NCBI GenBank assembly: GCA_000242815.2
Contig: AHHB01000021.1
Span: 124,001 to 188,000 of the forward strand
Source of the DNA: Janthinobacterium lividum PAMC 25724
GTDB taxonomy: Bacteria; Pseudomonadota; Gammaproteobacteria; Burkholderiales; Burkholderiaceae_D
Length of the DNA stretch: 64,000 nt
Direction of reading: 5' to 3'
Part shown: positions 8,833 through 17,615 of the stretch, one piece after another
How the letters are laid out: every line of letters begins with the position of its first letter
How positions within the stretch are numbered: position 1 is the first letter of the stretch
Translations under genes and position numbers: made by a program
The notes under the pieces: model-generated
What the model saw: only the letters and a program-made list of their open reading frames with translations
Databases searched by the model: none
Told to the model about the DNA's origin: nothing

Positions 8833-9738
8833 ATGAATACGCAAGTCAAGCGCTGGAATGGCGTGAATTTGCAGCAATGCAAGGAGTATCTGCCGGAATG
8901 GCTGCCGCTGGCCGTTGGCATGCTAGCCATGTACATCCCGTCGTTTATCGGCCTCTTTGGCGGTATTTGGGCGACGGAAGAGCAGGCGCATGGCCCCATC
9001 ATCCTGTTCCTGTCGCTGTGGTTGATCTGGCGCAACTGGCCGTACATGCTGGAAAAAACCAGCGCTACCGAACCAAGCGCTCTGGGCTGGGTAGCGCTGG
9101 TCATCGCCTTGGTGCTGTACGTGCTGGGCCGCTCGCAACATATCTTAGCCTTTGAAATCGCTTCCTTCATCTGGATGCTGGCCGCGATCCTGCTGCTGAA
9201 ACGGGGCTTGCGCGCCCTAAAGGTGCTGTGGTTTCCCTTTTTCTTCATGCTGTTCATGGTGCCTCTGCCGGCCCAGCTCGTGATTATGCTGACGATGCCG
9301 ATGAAGATGGCGGTGTCGTACGTGGTCGAGCACCTGCTGTTCTTTGCCGCTTACCCTATTGCCCGCACGGGCGTGATACTGCAGATCGGCCAGTACCAGC
9401 TGATGGTGGCGGACGCGTGCGCAGGCCTGCAGACCTTGCTGTCGCTGGAGGCACTGGGCCTGTTTTATCTGAATGTCGTGCGCCACACCTCGGCCCTGCG
9501 CAATATCGCTCTGGCCATCCTGATCATCCCGATTTCGTTCTCGGCCAACGTCGTGCGCGTCATCGTGCTGACCTTGATTACCTATTATTTCGGTGATGCG
9601 GCGGGGCAGGGTTTCCTGCACGGTTTTGCCGGCATGGTGCTGTTCATTACGGCGCTGATCTTGATCCTGTCTGCTGATACTCTGCTGCAATGGATCGTTA
9701 AATTGCGCGCACGCGCAGCATTGGGGAGCCGGGCATGA
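8833..9738 (+). CDS. xrtB: Exosortase B (XrtB)
   Basis: A 301-residue polytopic inner-membrane transpeptidase-like enzyme that recognises the C-terminal PEP-CTERM tag of exported proteins. The catalytic triad is visible: Cys196 in VADACAGLQTLLSLEALGL, Arg242 in SFSANVVRVIVL and His263 in QGFLHGFAG. About eight hydrophobic segments flank it. Length and sequence fit the B-type exosortase (EpsH) found with EpsD/E/F/G/I/L. Six genes in this window encode proteins carrying candidate tags. The stop of xrtB overlaps the ATG of epsI by four bases, showing translational coupling. Because epsG ends one base before, expression of sorting and polymer assembly is probably linked. Confidence 0.92.
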   Translation: MNTQVKRWNGVNLQQCKEYLPEWLPLAVGMLAMYIPSFIGLFGGIWATEEQAHGPIILFLSLWLIWRNWPYMLEKTSATEPSALGWVALVIALVLYVLGRSQHILAFEIASFIWMLAAILLLKRGLRALKVLWFPFFFMLFMVPLPAQLVIMLTMPMKMAVSYVVEHLLFFAAYPIARTGVILQIGQYQLMVADACAGLQTLLSLEALGLFYLNVVRHTSALRNIALAILIIPISFSANVVRVIVLTLITYYFGDAAGQGFLHGFAGMVLFITALILILSADTLLQWIVKLRARAALGSRA

Positions 9739-10430
9739 AATCGATGAGTAAGTCCGTCAAGGCCAGCATGCTTGCCGGCATCCTGATGGTGGCGTCGGCC
9801 GGTCTGGCCAAGCACTTGACGCCTAGCGTCAAGATCGCGGACAGCAAGAGCCAATTCCAGCTCGCTGAGATCATTCCCGCTCAATTTGACGGCTGGACCA
9901 TCGATACGAGCATCATCCCGTTGCAAGTGGATCCGGAAACCCAGGCGCGCCTGGACAGGATATATAACCAGACTCTGTCGCGTACGTATGTCGATCTGCA
10001 AGGAAATCGCGTCATGCTATCGATCGCCTATGGTGGCGACCAGAGCAGCAATATGGCTGTCCACTTGCCGGAAGTCTGCTATGGCGCTCAAGGTTTCGAA
10101 GTGCAGAAATCGGGCCGCGGCGAGATTAGCACAGCATACGGCACGATACCGGTGAAACGGCTATATGCCATCAGTGGCCCGCGCCAGGAACCGATCACTT
10201 ACTGGATTACCGTGGGCGACAAGGCGCTCACTCCCGGCATAGACCAGCGCATGCAGGAACTGCGCTATGGCTTAAGCGGCGCAATTCCCGATGCCATGCT
10301 GGTACGTGTATCGAGTATCAATAGCGATACTAGGGCCGCCTATGCGACACAGGAAGGTTTTGTGCGCGCCATGTTGTCGATTATGAAACCGCAGGACCGT
10401 GCGCGCATCATCGGCAGCTTTCCTGGTTGA
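9735..10430 (+). CDS. epsI: Exosortase-associated protein EpsI (B type)
   Basis: A 231-residue protein with one N-terminal membrane helix (ASMLAGILMVASAGLAKHL) and a periplasmic domain. It matches the EpsI family: an early FDGWTID motif, then IAYGGDQSSNMAVHLPEVCY (residues about 97-116), whose conserved H, P, E and C resemble a thiol active site, then RLYAISGPRQEPITYWITVGD. In exosortase systems EpsI is either separate, as here, or fused to the exosortase; its biochemical role is not settled. The ATGA overlap with xrtB is strong support for a functional pair. A 117-base gap follows before the flippase gene. Confidence 0.88.
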   Translation: MKSMSKSVKASMLAGILMVASAGLAKHLTPSVKIADSKSQFQLAEIIPAQFDGWTIDTSIIPLQVDPETQARLDRIYNQTLSRTYVDLQGNRVMLSIAYGGDQSSNMAVHLPEVCYGAQGFEVQKSGRGEISTAYGTIPVKRLYAISGPRQEPITYWITVGDKALTPGIDQRMQELRYGLSGAIPDAMLVRVSSINSDTRAAYATQEGFVRAMLSIMKPQDRARIIGSFPG

Positions 10431-10547
10431 TCCGGGCGCCGGTGCGCCGTCTGTCGCGGCTTATGCGCCCTGAAATTTTATCGATAGGAATGACCATTAA
10501 CACTTCTCCGCTGCGCGTGAGCGCTTCTTCCTGCCCCGTGTTCCGCC

Positions 10548-12056
10548 ATGCCCGCCAGCGCTGACATCAAGACGCGGGCCGTGAGTGCCGTGAAGTGGGC
10601 CGCGCTCGGCACGGTGACCCGCTTCGTGCTGCAGATGGGGGTGCAGATCGTGCTGGCCCGCCTGCTGGGGCCGGAAATCTATGGTTTGTTCGCCATGGGG
10701 CTGCTGGTTATGACCCTGAGCACCTTCCTCGCTGATTTTGGCTTTGCCTGGGGCCTCGTGCAAAATCAGGAACTGCAAGACGATGACATCCGCTTTGCCT
10801 TTACATGGCAGTGCTTGTCCGGCGCGGCGGCCATGCTTGGCCTGTACCTGCTGGCACCGTGGGTTGCCGCCTACTTTAAGGAGCCGCGCCTGGAATCGAT
10901 CGTCAGCTGGTTGAGCCTGACGTGTTTGCTGAGCGCGATGACGGCGCCGAGCAGCAATCTGTTACGCCGTCAACTGGATTTTCGCTGGCTTAACATTGCG
11001 CAGATTCTCAGCTACGCGCTGGGCTATCTGTGCGTGGGCGTACCGCTGGCGCTGATGGGCGCCGGCGTCTGGACCTTGGTCAGTGCGTGGCTGGTACAGG
11101 CACTAAGCTTGCTGCTACTTACATATTGCCGTAAGCCCCATACGCTGCGTCCGCTGCTGTGGTACGCGGGGGCGCGCCGCTCGACGAACACGGGCAGCAC
11201 GGTCTTCATTACCAACTTGAGTAACTGGTTCTTGAATAATCTGGACCGTATTTTTCTCGGGCGTATGCTCAATGCCCATGCAGTGGGGGTCTATGCGGTC
11301 GGTTATAACCTGGCCAATACGCCCAATTCGCTGTTTCTCAGTGCGCTGCAACCGGCCTTCCTGGCGGCCGGCGCGCGTTTGCAAGACGACCTGGCGGGTT
11401 TGCGCCAAGCTTACTTGTCCGTCATCGCCGCCACCTGGATCGTCATCGGGCCTATCTTCGTGGTGTTTGCCTGCTTGGCCGGCGACCTGATCGCCACCCT
11501 GTACGGCGACGCCTGGCGCGAATCGAGCCGCGTGCTGGCTGTGTTGGCGCTGGCTATGCCAGCCTACGTCACATGGGGCATGTCCACGCCGATCTTGTGG
11601 AATACGGGCGGCAAGCATCTGGAGTCCTTGCTGCAGATGCCGCTGATCGTGTTGGCCTGCCTGGCGCTCTGGCAATTCGCGGGCCTGGGCGTGCTGATGG
11701 TCGCCGGCATCGCCGCTGGCACCTTGCTGGCGCGCGCGGTGGTGATCGGCAGCGCGGCGTGTCGCCGTCTGCGGCTGGGGCCGGCGGACCTGTGGCCCAG
11801 TGTCTGGCGTTCCATCGTGTTGATGCTGCTTGCGGCGGCGGGTGCGCATGGCGGTTCCCTGCTGGGACATGCCCTGGGGCATGGACCCTTGCCGGCTTTG
11901 TTGCTCGGCTCATTGGGCGGCGGTGGCCTGTGTCTGCTGGCCGGCATGATTTATCCGCCATTGCTGGGCCGGCGCATTGTTGACCTGCTTGGACGTTTCA
12001 GTCCGCCGGTACCGGCATGGGTCGGCGTTTATCTTCGTAGTAAATGTTTGGTGTGA
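10548..12056 (+). CDS. Polysaccharide flippase (Wzx/oligosaccharide flippase family)
   Basis: A 502-residue protein with about 12-14 hydrophobic segments across its whole length. It opens with the family's typical amphipathic start (TRAVSAVKWAALGTVTRF) followed by QIVLARLLGPEIYGLFAMGL. This is the MOP-superfamily polysaccharide export (RfbX/WzxC-like) pattern. It would flip undecaprenyl-linked repeat units across the inner membrane. The start ATG 10548 has no clear Shine-Dalgarno sequence; no better in-frame ATG exists nearby. It is followed after 10 bases by the ligase/polymerase gene, so the two are one unit. Confidence 0.88.
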   Translation: MPASADIKTRAVSAVKWAALGTVTRFVLQMGVQIVLARLLGPEIYGLFAMGLLVMTLSTFLADFGFAWGLVQNQELQDDDIRFAFTWQCLSGAAAMLGLYLLAPWVAAYFKEPRLESIVSWLSLTCLLSAMTAPSSNLLRRQLDFRWLNIAQILSYALGYLCVGVPLALMGAGVWTLVSAWLVQALSLLLLTYCRKPHTLRPLLWYAGARRSTNTGSTVFITNLSNWFLNNLDRIFLGRMLNAHAVGVYAVGYNLANTPNSLFLSALQPAFLAAGARLQDDLAGLRQAYLSVIAATWIVIGPIFVVFACLAGDLIATLYGDAWRESSRVLAVLALAMPAYVTWGMSTPILWNTGGKHLESLLQMPLIVLACLALWQFAGLGVLMVAGIAAGTLLARAVVIGSAACRRLRLGPADLWPSVWRSIVLMLLAAAGAHGGSLLGHALGHGPLPALLLGSLGGGGLCLLAGMIYPPLLGRRIVDLLGRFSPPVPAWVGVYLRSKCLV

Positions 12057-12066
12057 TGAGACTGAT

Positions 12067-13500
12067 ATGATTGAATTGATCATCGGCCTGGCAGTCTTGG
12101 CTGCTGCCATCGCTGTCCTGGCGGGTGCCGCATTGAGCGCGCACTGGGGAAGGAACCGCGAATTGGGGGTGATGCAGTATATTCCCTACCTGCTTCTGCT
12201 GAACTATGGCTTGTCCATCCTCTTGTCGGGCCGCGACCTGGCTTTTCCTGATGATGTGCTGGCCATTGTCATCAACAAGAGCCCCCTCGTTTCCTGGTTG
12301 GGGCGCCTGAGCTCGATATTTCTGATCTTCTCGTGTGGCGAGCGCATATTGCGCTACGTGCTGAACGCTGGAAGCGAGCACAAGCGCATGCCCGGCATGC
12401 TGCTGTTTGCTTTCTGGATTTTTTATGTCAGCAATACATTGGCACCCGCGCTGTTCGGCCTATACCCATATTTTTCCCACGAATTCCTGTATGCGCTGCT
12501 GGCTTGCCAGGCGGCGCTGATGGCCAATACCAAGGCCAACGTGGATGCCATGACGGTCACACTGCGCAATTCTCTGCTGGCGCTGCTCGTTGCCAGTGCA
12601 GCTTGCATCGTATGGAAGCACGGCCTGGTGATGAGCACGAACTACCACGGTCTGGTGCCGGGCCTGAAGCTGCGTTATGCTGGGCTGACCAGCCACGCCA
12701 ACAGCCTTGGACCATTGTGCATGCTGTTCATGCTGTGCCTGTGGTACCGGCCTTTCAAGAGTGACTGGCTGAGGCGCTGTGGCTGGATATTGGGTGGTGT
12801 CAGCCTGGTGCTGACGCAGTCGAAGACTAGCTGGATCGCTTTTGTCCTGTCGGTGGTGGTGCTGGCCTGGTATAGCCGCCGCGATGAAATCAACGCCCGC
12901 ATCCAGGATTTCCGTCGCCCCCATCTGCCCGTGCTGCTGGTGCTGCTGATGATGTTTTCCGGCACCATGCTGTGCGTGATTTTCATGTTCGGCGGCGGTA
13001 GTGACAAGATTGCGCGTTTCTTCACCACTCGTGACGGTGCTGAACTGATGACCTTTATGGGACGCGAACAGATCTGGCAGATCGCCGTCGAAGAGTGGCG
13101 CAAAAACCCCGTGTTTGGCTATGGACTGAATATCTTCGATGAAACTTTCCGCAAGAGTATTGGCATGCCGTTCGCCACGCATGCGCACAGTCAGTTCTTT
13201 CAGAGTCTGTCTAGCGCCGGCAGCGTCGGCGCCTTCGGCTTGCTTTTCTACACGCTGGTGATCGCCTATTTTGTGGCTAACACCGTCCGGGCCAGCCAGG
13301 GTCTGTCGCTGGCGTTGTTTATCGTGCTTATTTGCAAGTCGATCAGTGAGGTGCCCTTGTCGCTGGCTAGCATTAGTCCTGACTTGCCGATTCATATGCT
13401 GCAACTGGCTGTGCTCGTCCGCTACTATGTGCCGGCGGCACAGCAGCGGCGCGAGAAAGCCTTGGCGCGGCGCAATATGATGGAAGGGAGTTTGTCTTGA
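12067..13500 (+). CDS. O-antigen ligase/polymerase-like membrane protein (Wzy/WaaL family)
   Basis: 477 residues with about 11 membrane segments and one large periplasmic loop near residues 320-400. The loop contains GREQIWQIAVEEWRKNPVFG and HAHSQFFQSLSSAGSVGAFG; the conserved H(A/N)H/Q pattern after a GYGxxxF-like stretch is that of the O-antigen ligase/Wzy domain. In this setting, polymerising repeat units in the periplasm is more likely than ligation to lipid A. ATG 12067 is preferred over an upstream in-frame TTG, which would add 30 non-membrane residues. The stop (TGA 13498-13500) overlaps the next gene's ATG. Confidence 0.85.
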   Translation: MIELIIGLAVLAAAIAVLAGAALSAHWGRNRELGVMQYIPYLLLLNYGLSILLSGRDLAFPDDVLAIVINKSPLVSWLGRLSSIFLIFSCGERILRYVLNAGSEHKRMPGMLLFAFWIFYVSNTLAPALFGLYPYFSHEFLYALLACQAALMANTKANVDAMTVTLRNSLLALLVASAACIVWKHGLVMSTNYHGLVPGLKLRYAGLTSHANSLGPLCMLFMLCLWYRPFKSDWLRRCGWILGGVSLVLTQSKTSWIAFVLSVVVLAWYSRRDEINARIQDFRRPHLPVLLVLLMMFSGTMLCVIFMFGGGSDKIARFFTTRDGAELMTFMGREQIWQIAVEEWRKNPVFGYGLNIFDETFRKSIGMPFATHAHSQFFQSLSSAGSVGAFGLLFYTLVIAYFVANTVRASQGLSLALFIVLICKSISEVPLSLASISPDLPIHMLQLAVLVRYYVPAAQQRREKALARRNMMEGSLS

Positions 13501-14437
13501 TGTTGTGCTCCGTCATTATTCCGCTGTATAACAAGGAAAAATATATCGTCTCGGCGATTGAGTCTGTGATAGCGCAAAGCTGCCAGGATTTTGAAATCGT
13601 CGTCGTCGATGACGGCTCGCGCGATGGCGGCGCGGCGCTCGTGGAAGCGATGGCCGATCCGCGTGTACGTCTGATCCGACAAGCCAATGGCGGCGTGTCG
13701 CGCGCGCGCAATGCCGGAATCGCAGCGGCACGCGGTGAGCTTGTATGCTTTCTTGATGCCGATGACTGGTATGGTGTGGCGTTTCTGGAAGTGATGGTGA
13801 GCATGTACAGGCAGTACCCCGAGGGCAGCTTCTTCTCCAGTTCGTTCTTGTGTATGGAAGAGGCGGTGGATGGCCAACTTGATACTGATGTTGATGCCAA
13901 TTTTTTCGCGTGGACAATTTCTATGAATATCAGGCTGCGCATGGCGTCTTTTATTGTACTAATTCGATAGCTGTACCGCGTGCCACTCTACAGTCCATGC
14001 CGCAGTGTTTCCCTGAGGACGATCATTTCGGAGAAGATCAGGATTTGTGGTTCAGGTTGGCAGATCGTTTGCAGTTCATTTTTTGCCCAGCCAAGTTGGT
14101 GGCATATCGAATGGACGTTGCCGGCAGCCTTTGTGCCGTGCATGATATGCGCACCATGCCCGAGGTATATTCGCGGCTGGAGCAGCGGGCTTTGCGGTGG
14201 TCCGCCAGCGATCGTTCACGGCGGGCGGCATTGCGTATTGTGGCGTATGCATACGTGGGAGTTGCCCGATATGCCTTGCAAGATGGGCGTCGTGCCGACG
14301 CATTCACTGCCTTGCGCCGCGCCGCGCGTTACGCCGTCAGCATGCGATGGCTAGCGACGTTGCTGATGTGTGCAATAGGTAACGGGGCGTTGCTTAAGCG
14401 TTGGGAATTGTGGCGCGAACAGCGCATGCGCGACTAA
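13500..14437 (+). pseudogene. Family 2 glycosyltransferase, frameshifted near 13906
   Basis: The N-terminal frame (13500-13970) has the GT2/GT-A signature: SVIIPLYNKEKYIVSAIESV, VVVDDGSRDGG and the metal-binding CFLDADDWY. The match then jumps to a second frame, which carries the rest (VDNFYEYQAAHGVFYCTNS, EDDHFGEDQDLWFRLADR) to 14437. The break lies in a run of six T at 13901-13906. Seven T would give the smooth join DANFFRVDNFYEYQ and a 312-residue product of normal family length. SD GGAAGGGAG (13482-13490) and the ATGA-type overlap with the ligase gene show that it was a working operon member. Either the strain has lost this transferase, the T-run varies in length, or one base was missed in sequencing. 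Confidence 0.85.
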
Positions 14438-14445
14438 TCTATGGG

Positions 14446-14471
14446 TTGTAGAAAGGCAAAAACGGTATAAT
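14446..14471 (+). promoter_or_regulatory. Possible promoter of the heparinase-like gene
   Basis: A perfect TATAAT at 14466-14471 lies in the 147-base gap before the gene. The nearest -35 candidate (TTGTAG, 14446-14451) is only 14 bases away, so the assignment is weak. Confidence 0.3.
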
Positions 14472-14584
14472 CAGGCTTGCACTGACGTATTTATGCGCGC
14501 CGACGGCAAGTGAGATGCAAAGCTGCGGGAAAAATCGGATGCTATTCCCGACAAGTTACCATTATTCTCATGGAGGCTACAAGT

Positions 14585-16831
14585 ATGAAAGCCGCTAAAC
14601 GAACTTTGCTTTGCAGCGTCGCCTGGTTGCTGTTCCCCTATTCCCCTTATGCTTATGCCGACTGGGCACAGTCCACGGATGTCCTGATTGTGCGGCCCAA
14701 GCCGGCGGGCATGGAGACGCAGTCGCAGAATCCTCCTAGCTTTACATGGGCTAGGCATGCGACCAATTTTGCATCTTATACTTTGGAAATTCGTCAAGGT
14801 GAGACCGTAGTGCGTTCTTACACGACTACACGTAATTGGTACTTGCCAAGCAAGGCATTGCCTAACGGAAATTACACGTGGCGCGTGCGACCCACTAGCA
14901 GCCCTGCGGAGTGGTCCACTGACCGTGCTTTTATCATTAGCACCGCGTCGCTGCCATTCGAATTGGCCGAGAATGACGCGTTGCGTGCGACAATTTTACG
15001 AAAATCCAGGCCACGCGCGCTGCAACTGAACATGCCACTGGCGAGCGCATGGTCGGCGGCTATGAAGGCCGAGCGCGGCGCTGCCTTGTTATCTTTGACG
15101 AACGAAGTGGTGCGTCAATCGACGGCGATTGCATATCCTCGCGATAGTGACTGGCCGCTTGTGTTGCCTAGCACCAAAATCGTCACGGCGGCACTTGCCG
15201 CTCAGATGGCATCTATCCGCACGTCGATTAATTTGAATACGCGTCAATTGACAGCTGCGACCTTGTTGTACCGATTGACTGGCGAAGAGCGTTTTTTGAC
15301 CGAGGCATTGAAGCGTGGCAACGCCCTCGCTGCGCTTAGTCCCGCAGGCCCGACGAGTTATCTTGAACAGGATCAGGGGAGTCGCGCCATTTCGCTGGCG
15401 CTGATACGTGCCGTTGATACTATAGGTAGCTCGCTCGATGCCACGCGTCGGGCCGCCTGGCTCAACATCGTCAAATTACGTGTTACGGATTTTTATAAGG
15501 ATATGTCCGCAAATAACGGTCGTATTGAGAATTATCCGTATGAGTCACACGCACATACAAATTTGTTCTTCCTGGCCTTGATTTCTGCCCTGTCCGTTGG
15601 CGATATCCCTGAAGCGAATACTTGGTTCGATTTTTCTGTGCGCTACATGGCTAGCTCGCTGATGGTCTGGAGCGGTCCGGAAGGGGGGTATTCAGAAGGT
15701 ACTGCATATGCGGAATATACTGCTGATTACGCTTTGCAAACCTGGCCAAGTCTGGAGCAGGCGACGGGCATCAATCTGTTTGCCAAGCCATGGTCTGCCG
15801 GCCTGGCCCGTTTCTTCATGCATTTCGTGCCACCAGGCACGAAAACGCATTTGTTTGGTGATGGAAAGGAAAATGAGCCGGTATATCGCTTCGAGAAAGC
15901 GTTCGTCTCGCGTTTTGCTACCCCGCAGGCGGCTTGGTATGTGCGCAATATGCCAGGTACGGAGGATGCGTTGAGTCTACTGTCGGCGCCATATCCTTTG
16001 CCAGTAAATACTGTCACTGCTCCACCGGCGCCGCCAGCGAATGCTGCCCTGTATTCGAGCATTGGCTGGGTTGCCATGCATAGCGATCTCCAAAATTTTC
16101 TGCGTACCTCTGTTTACTTCAAGGCAAGTCCTTACGGCGCTATTTCCCATGGGCATGGTAACCAGAATGGCTTTGTGCTGACGAGCGCCGGGGTTCCCTT
16201 AATTAGCGAAACGGGCTGGTACGACTGGTATGGCTCACCAATGCACACGAGCTGGTACCGGCAAACCAAATCTGCCAATGCGCTGACTTATGATGGTGGT
16301 GTTGGGCAAGTCGTTGACGGATATCGCGAGCCGTTTCAAAGCAATGGCTACATCAAGGCGTTTTCAACAACTCCCTTGGTCGACTATGTGCAGGGTGATT
16401 CTACTTTGGCCTATGGTGGCGCCCTCGGCTCCGCAGTACGCCAGCTATGGTATTTACGTCAGAGCGATGCCGTGGTTGTGAGAGACAAGGCAAGTTCTGC
16501 GAATAAACGTCTGTTCGAGTGGAATTTTCACGCTCTTGCCCCAATCCTCGTTGATACTGCAGGCAAGGTTTCTATCGTAAAAAGTGGACGTTCCGTTTGC
16601 GTAACCCCTATTGTTGCAAATGGCTTACGCTTTGAGCGGCGCACCGGTCCGCCACCGAAAACGGGTGTCACTGAGGATCATGGAGTGTTTTTGTTGCCTG
16701 CGGCTACGAATAACGCCGAATTCCTGATGTTACTGGATGTCGGCTGTAAAAAACCGCTAGTCTCTCTGGCGCCTGCTGCTGGAGGGCGTAACGTTACCGT
16801 TGGCACACAGACCATTTTTATTGCCGATTGA
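14585..16831 (+). CDS. Heparinase II/III-like, DUF4962-containing secreted lyase
   Basis: 748 residues beginning with a signal peptide (MKAAKRTLLCSVAWLLF, cleavage near YAYA-DW). An N-terminal beta-sandwich/fibronectin-like part (PSFTWARHATNFASYTLEIR) is followed by an alpha/alpha-toroid (residues about 170-480). The C-terminal beta-sandwich of heparinase II/III-like lyases starts near SHGHGNQNGFVLTSAG (about 521-536). An LGxDG-like metal or substrate motif (LFGDGKENEPVYRFE) lies between. Such enzymes cleave uronic-acid-containing polysaccharides by beta-elimination, so this one may trim or degrade the locus's own polymer. SD GGAGG (14572-14576) fixes the start. Codon use is visibly richer in A/T than in the eps genes, suggesting separate origin. 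Confidence 0.8.
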   Translation: MKAAKRTLLCSVAWLLFPYSPYAYADWAQSTDVLIVRPKPAGMETQSQNPPSFTWARHATNFASYTLEIRQGETVVRSYTTTRNWYLPSKALPNGNYTWRVRPTSSPAEWSTDRAFIISTASLPFELAENDALRATILRKSRPRALQLNMPLASAWSAAMKAERGAALLSLTNEVVRQSTAIAYPRDSDWPLVLPSTKIVTAALAAQMASIRTSINLNTRQLTAATLLYRLTGEERFLTEALKRGNALAALSPAGPTSYLEQDQGSRAISLALIRAVDTIGSSLDATRRAAWLNIVKLRVTDFYKDMSANNGRIENYPYESHAHTNLFFLALISALSVGDIPEANTWFDFSVRYMASSLMVWSGPEGGYSEGTAYAEYTADYALQTWPSLEQATGINLFAKPWSAGLARFFMHFVPPGTKTHLFGDGKENEPVYRFEKAFVSRFATPQAAWYVRNMPGTEDALSLLSAPYPLPVNTVTAPPAPPANAALYSSIGWVAMHSDLQNFLRTSVYFKASPYGAISHGHGNQNGFVLTSAGVPLISETGWYDWYGSPMHTSWYRQTKSANALTYDGGVGQVVDGYREPFQSNGYIKAFSTTPLVDYVQGDSTLAYGGALGSAVRQLWYLRQSDAVVVRDKASSANKRLFEWNFHALAPILVDTAGKVSIVKSGRSVCVTPIVANGLRFERRTGPPPKTGVTEDHGVFLLPAATNNAEFLMLLDVGCKKPLVSLAPAAGGRNVTVGTQTIFIAD

Positions 16832-16905
16832 GATAGGCATCTTGTTACATGTTCGTAAGCATTCAGCCACGCCTCCTTTCAATCAGTCTTGAGGCGTACT
16901 AGACT

Positions 16906-17049
16906 TTGCAAATGACAGCAGTGAACGATCTCGCTGCGCGGGCAGGAGGGGAGTTTTTCGACGGTTTGGGTCGGCCAGCGCAGGGGTTCCAAGCCATTGA
17001 GTTTGGCGCTGGTGAGCCGGCCGATGTCGACCGGCGCCACGGCGATACT
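16906..17049 (-). pseudogene. IS66 TnpC transposase C-terminal remnant
   Basis: Only the tail of the DDE transposase remains: IGRLTSAKLNGLEPLRW followed by TQTVEKLPSCPRSEI. The family's usual ending after this motif (I-DELLPW-like) is already degenerate (VHCCHLQ). No DDE residues are present. Confidence 0.6.
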
Positions 17050-17079
17050 CACTGCCGTCAATTGCAGGTTCATGCCGGC

Positions 17080-17305
17080 CGCCTACGCGGTGCGGCGACA
17101 CCGCCGCCTCGGTAACGTTGTCGGACTTGACCGCCACCGGCACCAGTTCTGGTGTTTGGGCGCCGACGCCGTCGCGCAGCTTGCGTATCCAATAGCCGGC
17201 CTGGCGCACGGGCCAGCCATGCTCAAGCGCGAAGGCGCGTTGGCTCAGGCCAGTGTACGCCATTGCTGCGCCCGTTCTTTTTATGGGGCCCTGCGTACAC
17301 TTCAA
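17080..17305 (-). pseudogene. IS66 TnpA-like N-terminal remnant
   Basis: About 75 codons in frame from ATG at 17305 encode a helix-turn-helix-like start similar to IS66 accessory protein TnpA (SQRAF, EHG, YW and KLR at the expected spacing). The true C-terminal part continues in another frame (MNLQLTAVSIAVAPVD). It cannot make an intact product. Confidence 0.55.
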
Positions 17306-17371
17306 TTCATTCTGATCTCCATAGCGAAAATCGGAGTACGGTCAGGCATTCCGGGTATTTACAGATGTGGC

Positions 17372-17432
17372 GGCAGGATGCTTATGCATAGTCATCCTGC
17401 CCGCTTGCTGCAACAGCGAGCGGGCGTTTTTC
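17372..17432 (+). terminator. Double hairpin ending in a T-run
   Basis: GGCAGGATG (17372-17380) pairs perfectly with CATCCTGCC (17393-17401). It abuts a second stem CCCGCTTGCTG / CAGCGAGCGGG (17401-17425, one mismatch), followed by CGTTTTTC. The second stem is a good intrinsic terminator reading rightwards. The genes it serves are not obvious: the upstream plus-strand gene ends 570 bases away. The rest of 17433-17615 is AT-rich and non-coding and may hold the promoter of the next gene. Confidence 0.6.
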
Positions 17433-17615
17433 AATATTGCTATTGTGAGAATCCAAAGGTGTATTTCTCATGGCGTGGGGTGCGCAATGGTGCTTTTGAC
17501 AATATTTGAGACACGGCATGTACTGGTCAATAGGGCTACCTTTATGTCATTATTGCAATAACAAACCTATGTTCGTGATACTATTTACATAATTTTGATT
17601 TTGCAGGATTTGTAA

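Larger units (their letters stand above)
16880..17305 (-). mobile_element. Decayed IS66-family element (start of tnpA joined to end of tnpC)
   Basis: Read on the minus strand, the left part resembles IS66 TnpA (GLSQRAFALEHGWPVRQAGY, then WIRKLRDG and ELVPVAV). After a frame change the downstream part matches the last residues of the IS66 TnpC transposase (SAKLNGLEPLRWPTQTVEKL, PSCPRSEI). Everything between, including tnpB and the catalytic core, is missing, so this is an internal-deletion scar. Element ends are not certain; GTAAGCATTCAGCC at 16856 and the rest of a possible opposite end near 17341-17350 are candidates only. Confidence 0.65.

Noticed and set aside
17341-17432. Possible CRISPR-like repeat from adjacent hairpins
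   Set aside because: Only two different hairpins and no repeat-spacer periodicity; better explained as a terminator.
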